DNA of 64,000 nt from Alistipes finegoldii DSM 17242 (lineage in GTDB: Bacteria > Bacteroidota > Bacteroidia > Bacteroidales > Rikenellaceae), in contig NC_018011.1 in NCBI RefSeq assembly GCF_000265365.1, positions 3,427,501 through 3,491,500 of the forward strand, given 5' to 3'. This document shows positions 63,845 to 64,000 of this stretch, one piece after another. The translations under genes were made by a program, and so were the position numbers. Positions within the stretch are counted from its first letter, which is position 1, and each line of letters begins with the position of its first letter. Under the pieces are notes generated by a model. The model ran no database searches and was not told the origin of the DNA. It saw nothing but the letters and a program-made list of their open reading frames with translations.

Positions 63845-64000
63845 ATGAAAAAAATCCTATTATACACGCTGATGACCGTGGCGGCCGCAGGAATGACCGC
63901 CTGCGAGGACTTCCTGACGCGCGACACCTACGACCAGATCGGCAGCGACGAATTCTGGAAATCGGAGACCGATCTGGAGCTATACGCCAACGGATTCATC
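63845..64000 (+). CDS. SusD/RagB-family lipoprotein, N-terminal fragment (cut by window edge)
   Basis: Only the first 52 codons are in the window. MKKILLYTLMTVAAAGMTAC gives a lipidated Cys20, followed by EDFLTRDTYDQIGSDEFW, the usual SusD start. It is the surface glycan-binding partner of the SusC gene 12 bases upstream. The rest lies beyond the window. Confidence 0.9.
   Translation, partial: MKKILLYTLMTVAAAGMTACEDFLTRDTYDQIGSDEFWKSETDLELYANGFI

Overview
The window is a stretch of chromosome from a GC-rich member of the Bacteroidota. Several genes are preceded by the phylum's promoter pattern (TTTG, about 20 bases, TAnnTTTG). It also carries a SusC/SusD pair, a FecR/ECF-sigma pair, a PorV/PorQ-like protein, a FeoA-FeoB fusion and a 57-residue histone-H1-like protein. 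The base composition and gene repertoire look most like Alistipes (Rikenellaceae); that genus call is inference.

Layout. 1-7.9 kb holds housekeeping genes: a helicase 3' end, a uracil-DNA glycosylase-family protein, mutS, uridine kinase, gyrB and an FtsE-type ATPase. 8.2-11.4 kb is a large PAS/GAF hybrid histidine kinase. 11.8-12.2 kb is a tmRNA gene. 12.2-15.5 kb is clearly more AT-rich than the rest and looks like a small integrated island at the tmRNA 3' end: a tyrosine recombinase, a terminator, two secreted proteins of unknown function and gene remnants. 15.6-31.6 kb holds an LruC-type lipoprotein, a metallophosphoesterase/beta-propeller protein, purT, a cyclophilin, a GNAT protein, an aminotransferase, a YidE/AspT-type transporter, an LrgAB pair, the FeoAB iron(II) importer and a serine-type sulfatase. 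31.7-37.3 kb is a complete tripartite RND efflux operon. 37.4-48.2 kb has the histone-like protein, a YtfJ-like/Omp85-barrel/phosphoethanolamine-transferase operon, DoxX, a low-molecular-weight phosphatase, a PorV/PorQ-like protein, a CAT-like acetyltransferase, fabG, glyA, a DUF2461 protein and a secreted esterase. 48.3-52.4 kb is a full mannitol-type phosphotransferase operon (EIICBA, HPr, EI). 52.5-64 kb has a second esterase, the FecR/ECF-sigma pair, two surface lipoproteins (fibronectin-III repeats; BACON domain), and the start of a SusC/SusD locus whose SusC carries an STN signalling domain.

How parts fit together. The STN-SusC, FecR and ECF sigma genes form a plausible trans-envelope signalling circuit for the nutrient locus at the right end. 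The three PTS genes form a closed phosphate relay (PEP, EI His181, HPr His15, IIA His631, IIB Cys370), which is unusual in this phylum. Three genes (ECF sigma, the low-molecular-weight phosphatase and the PorV-like gene) have a promoter -7 box only 4-5 bases before the start codon, so their transcripts may be leaderless. No CRISPR array, rRNA or tRNA gene was recognised.
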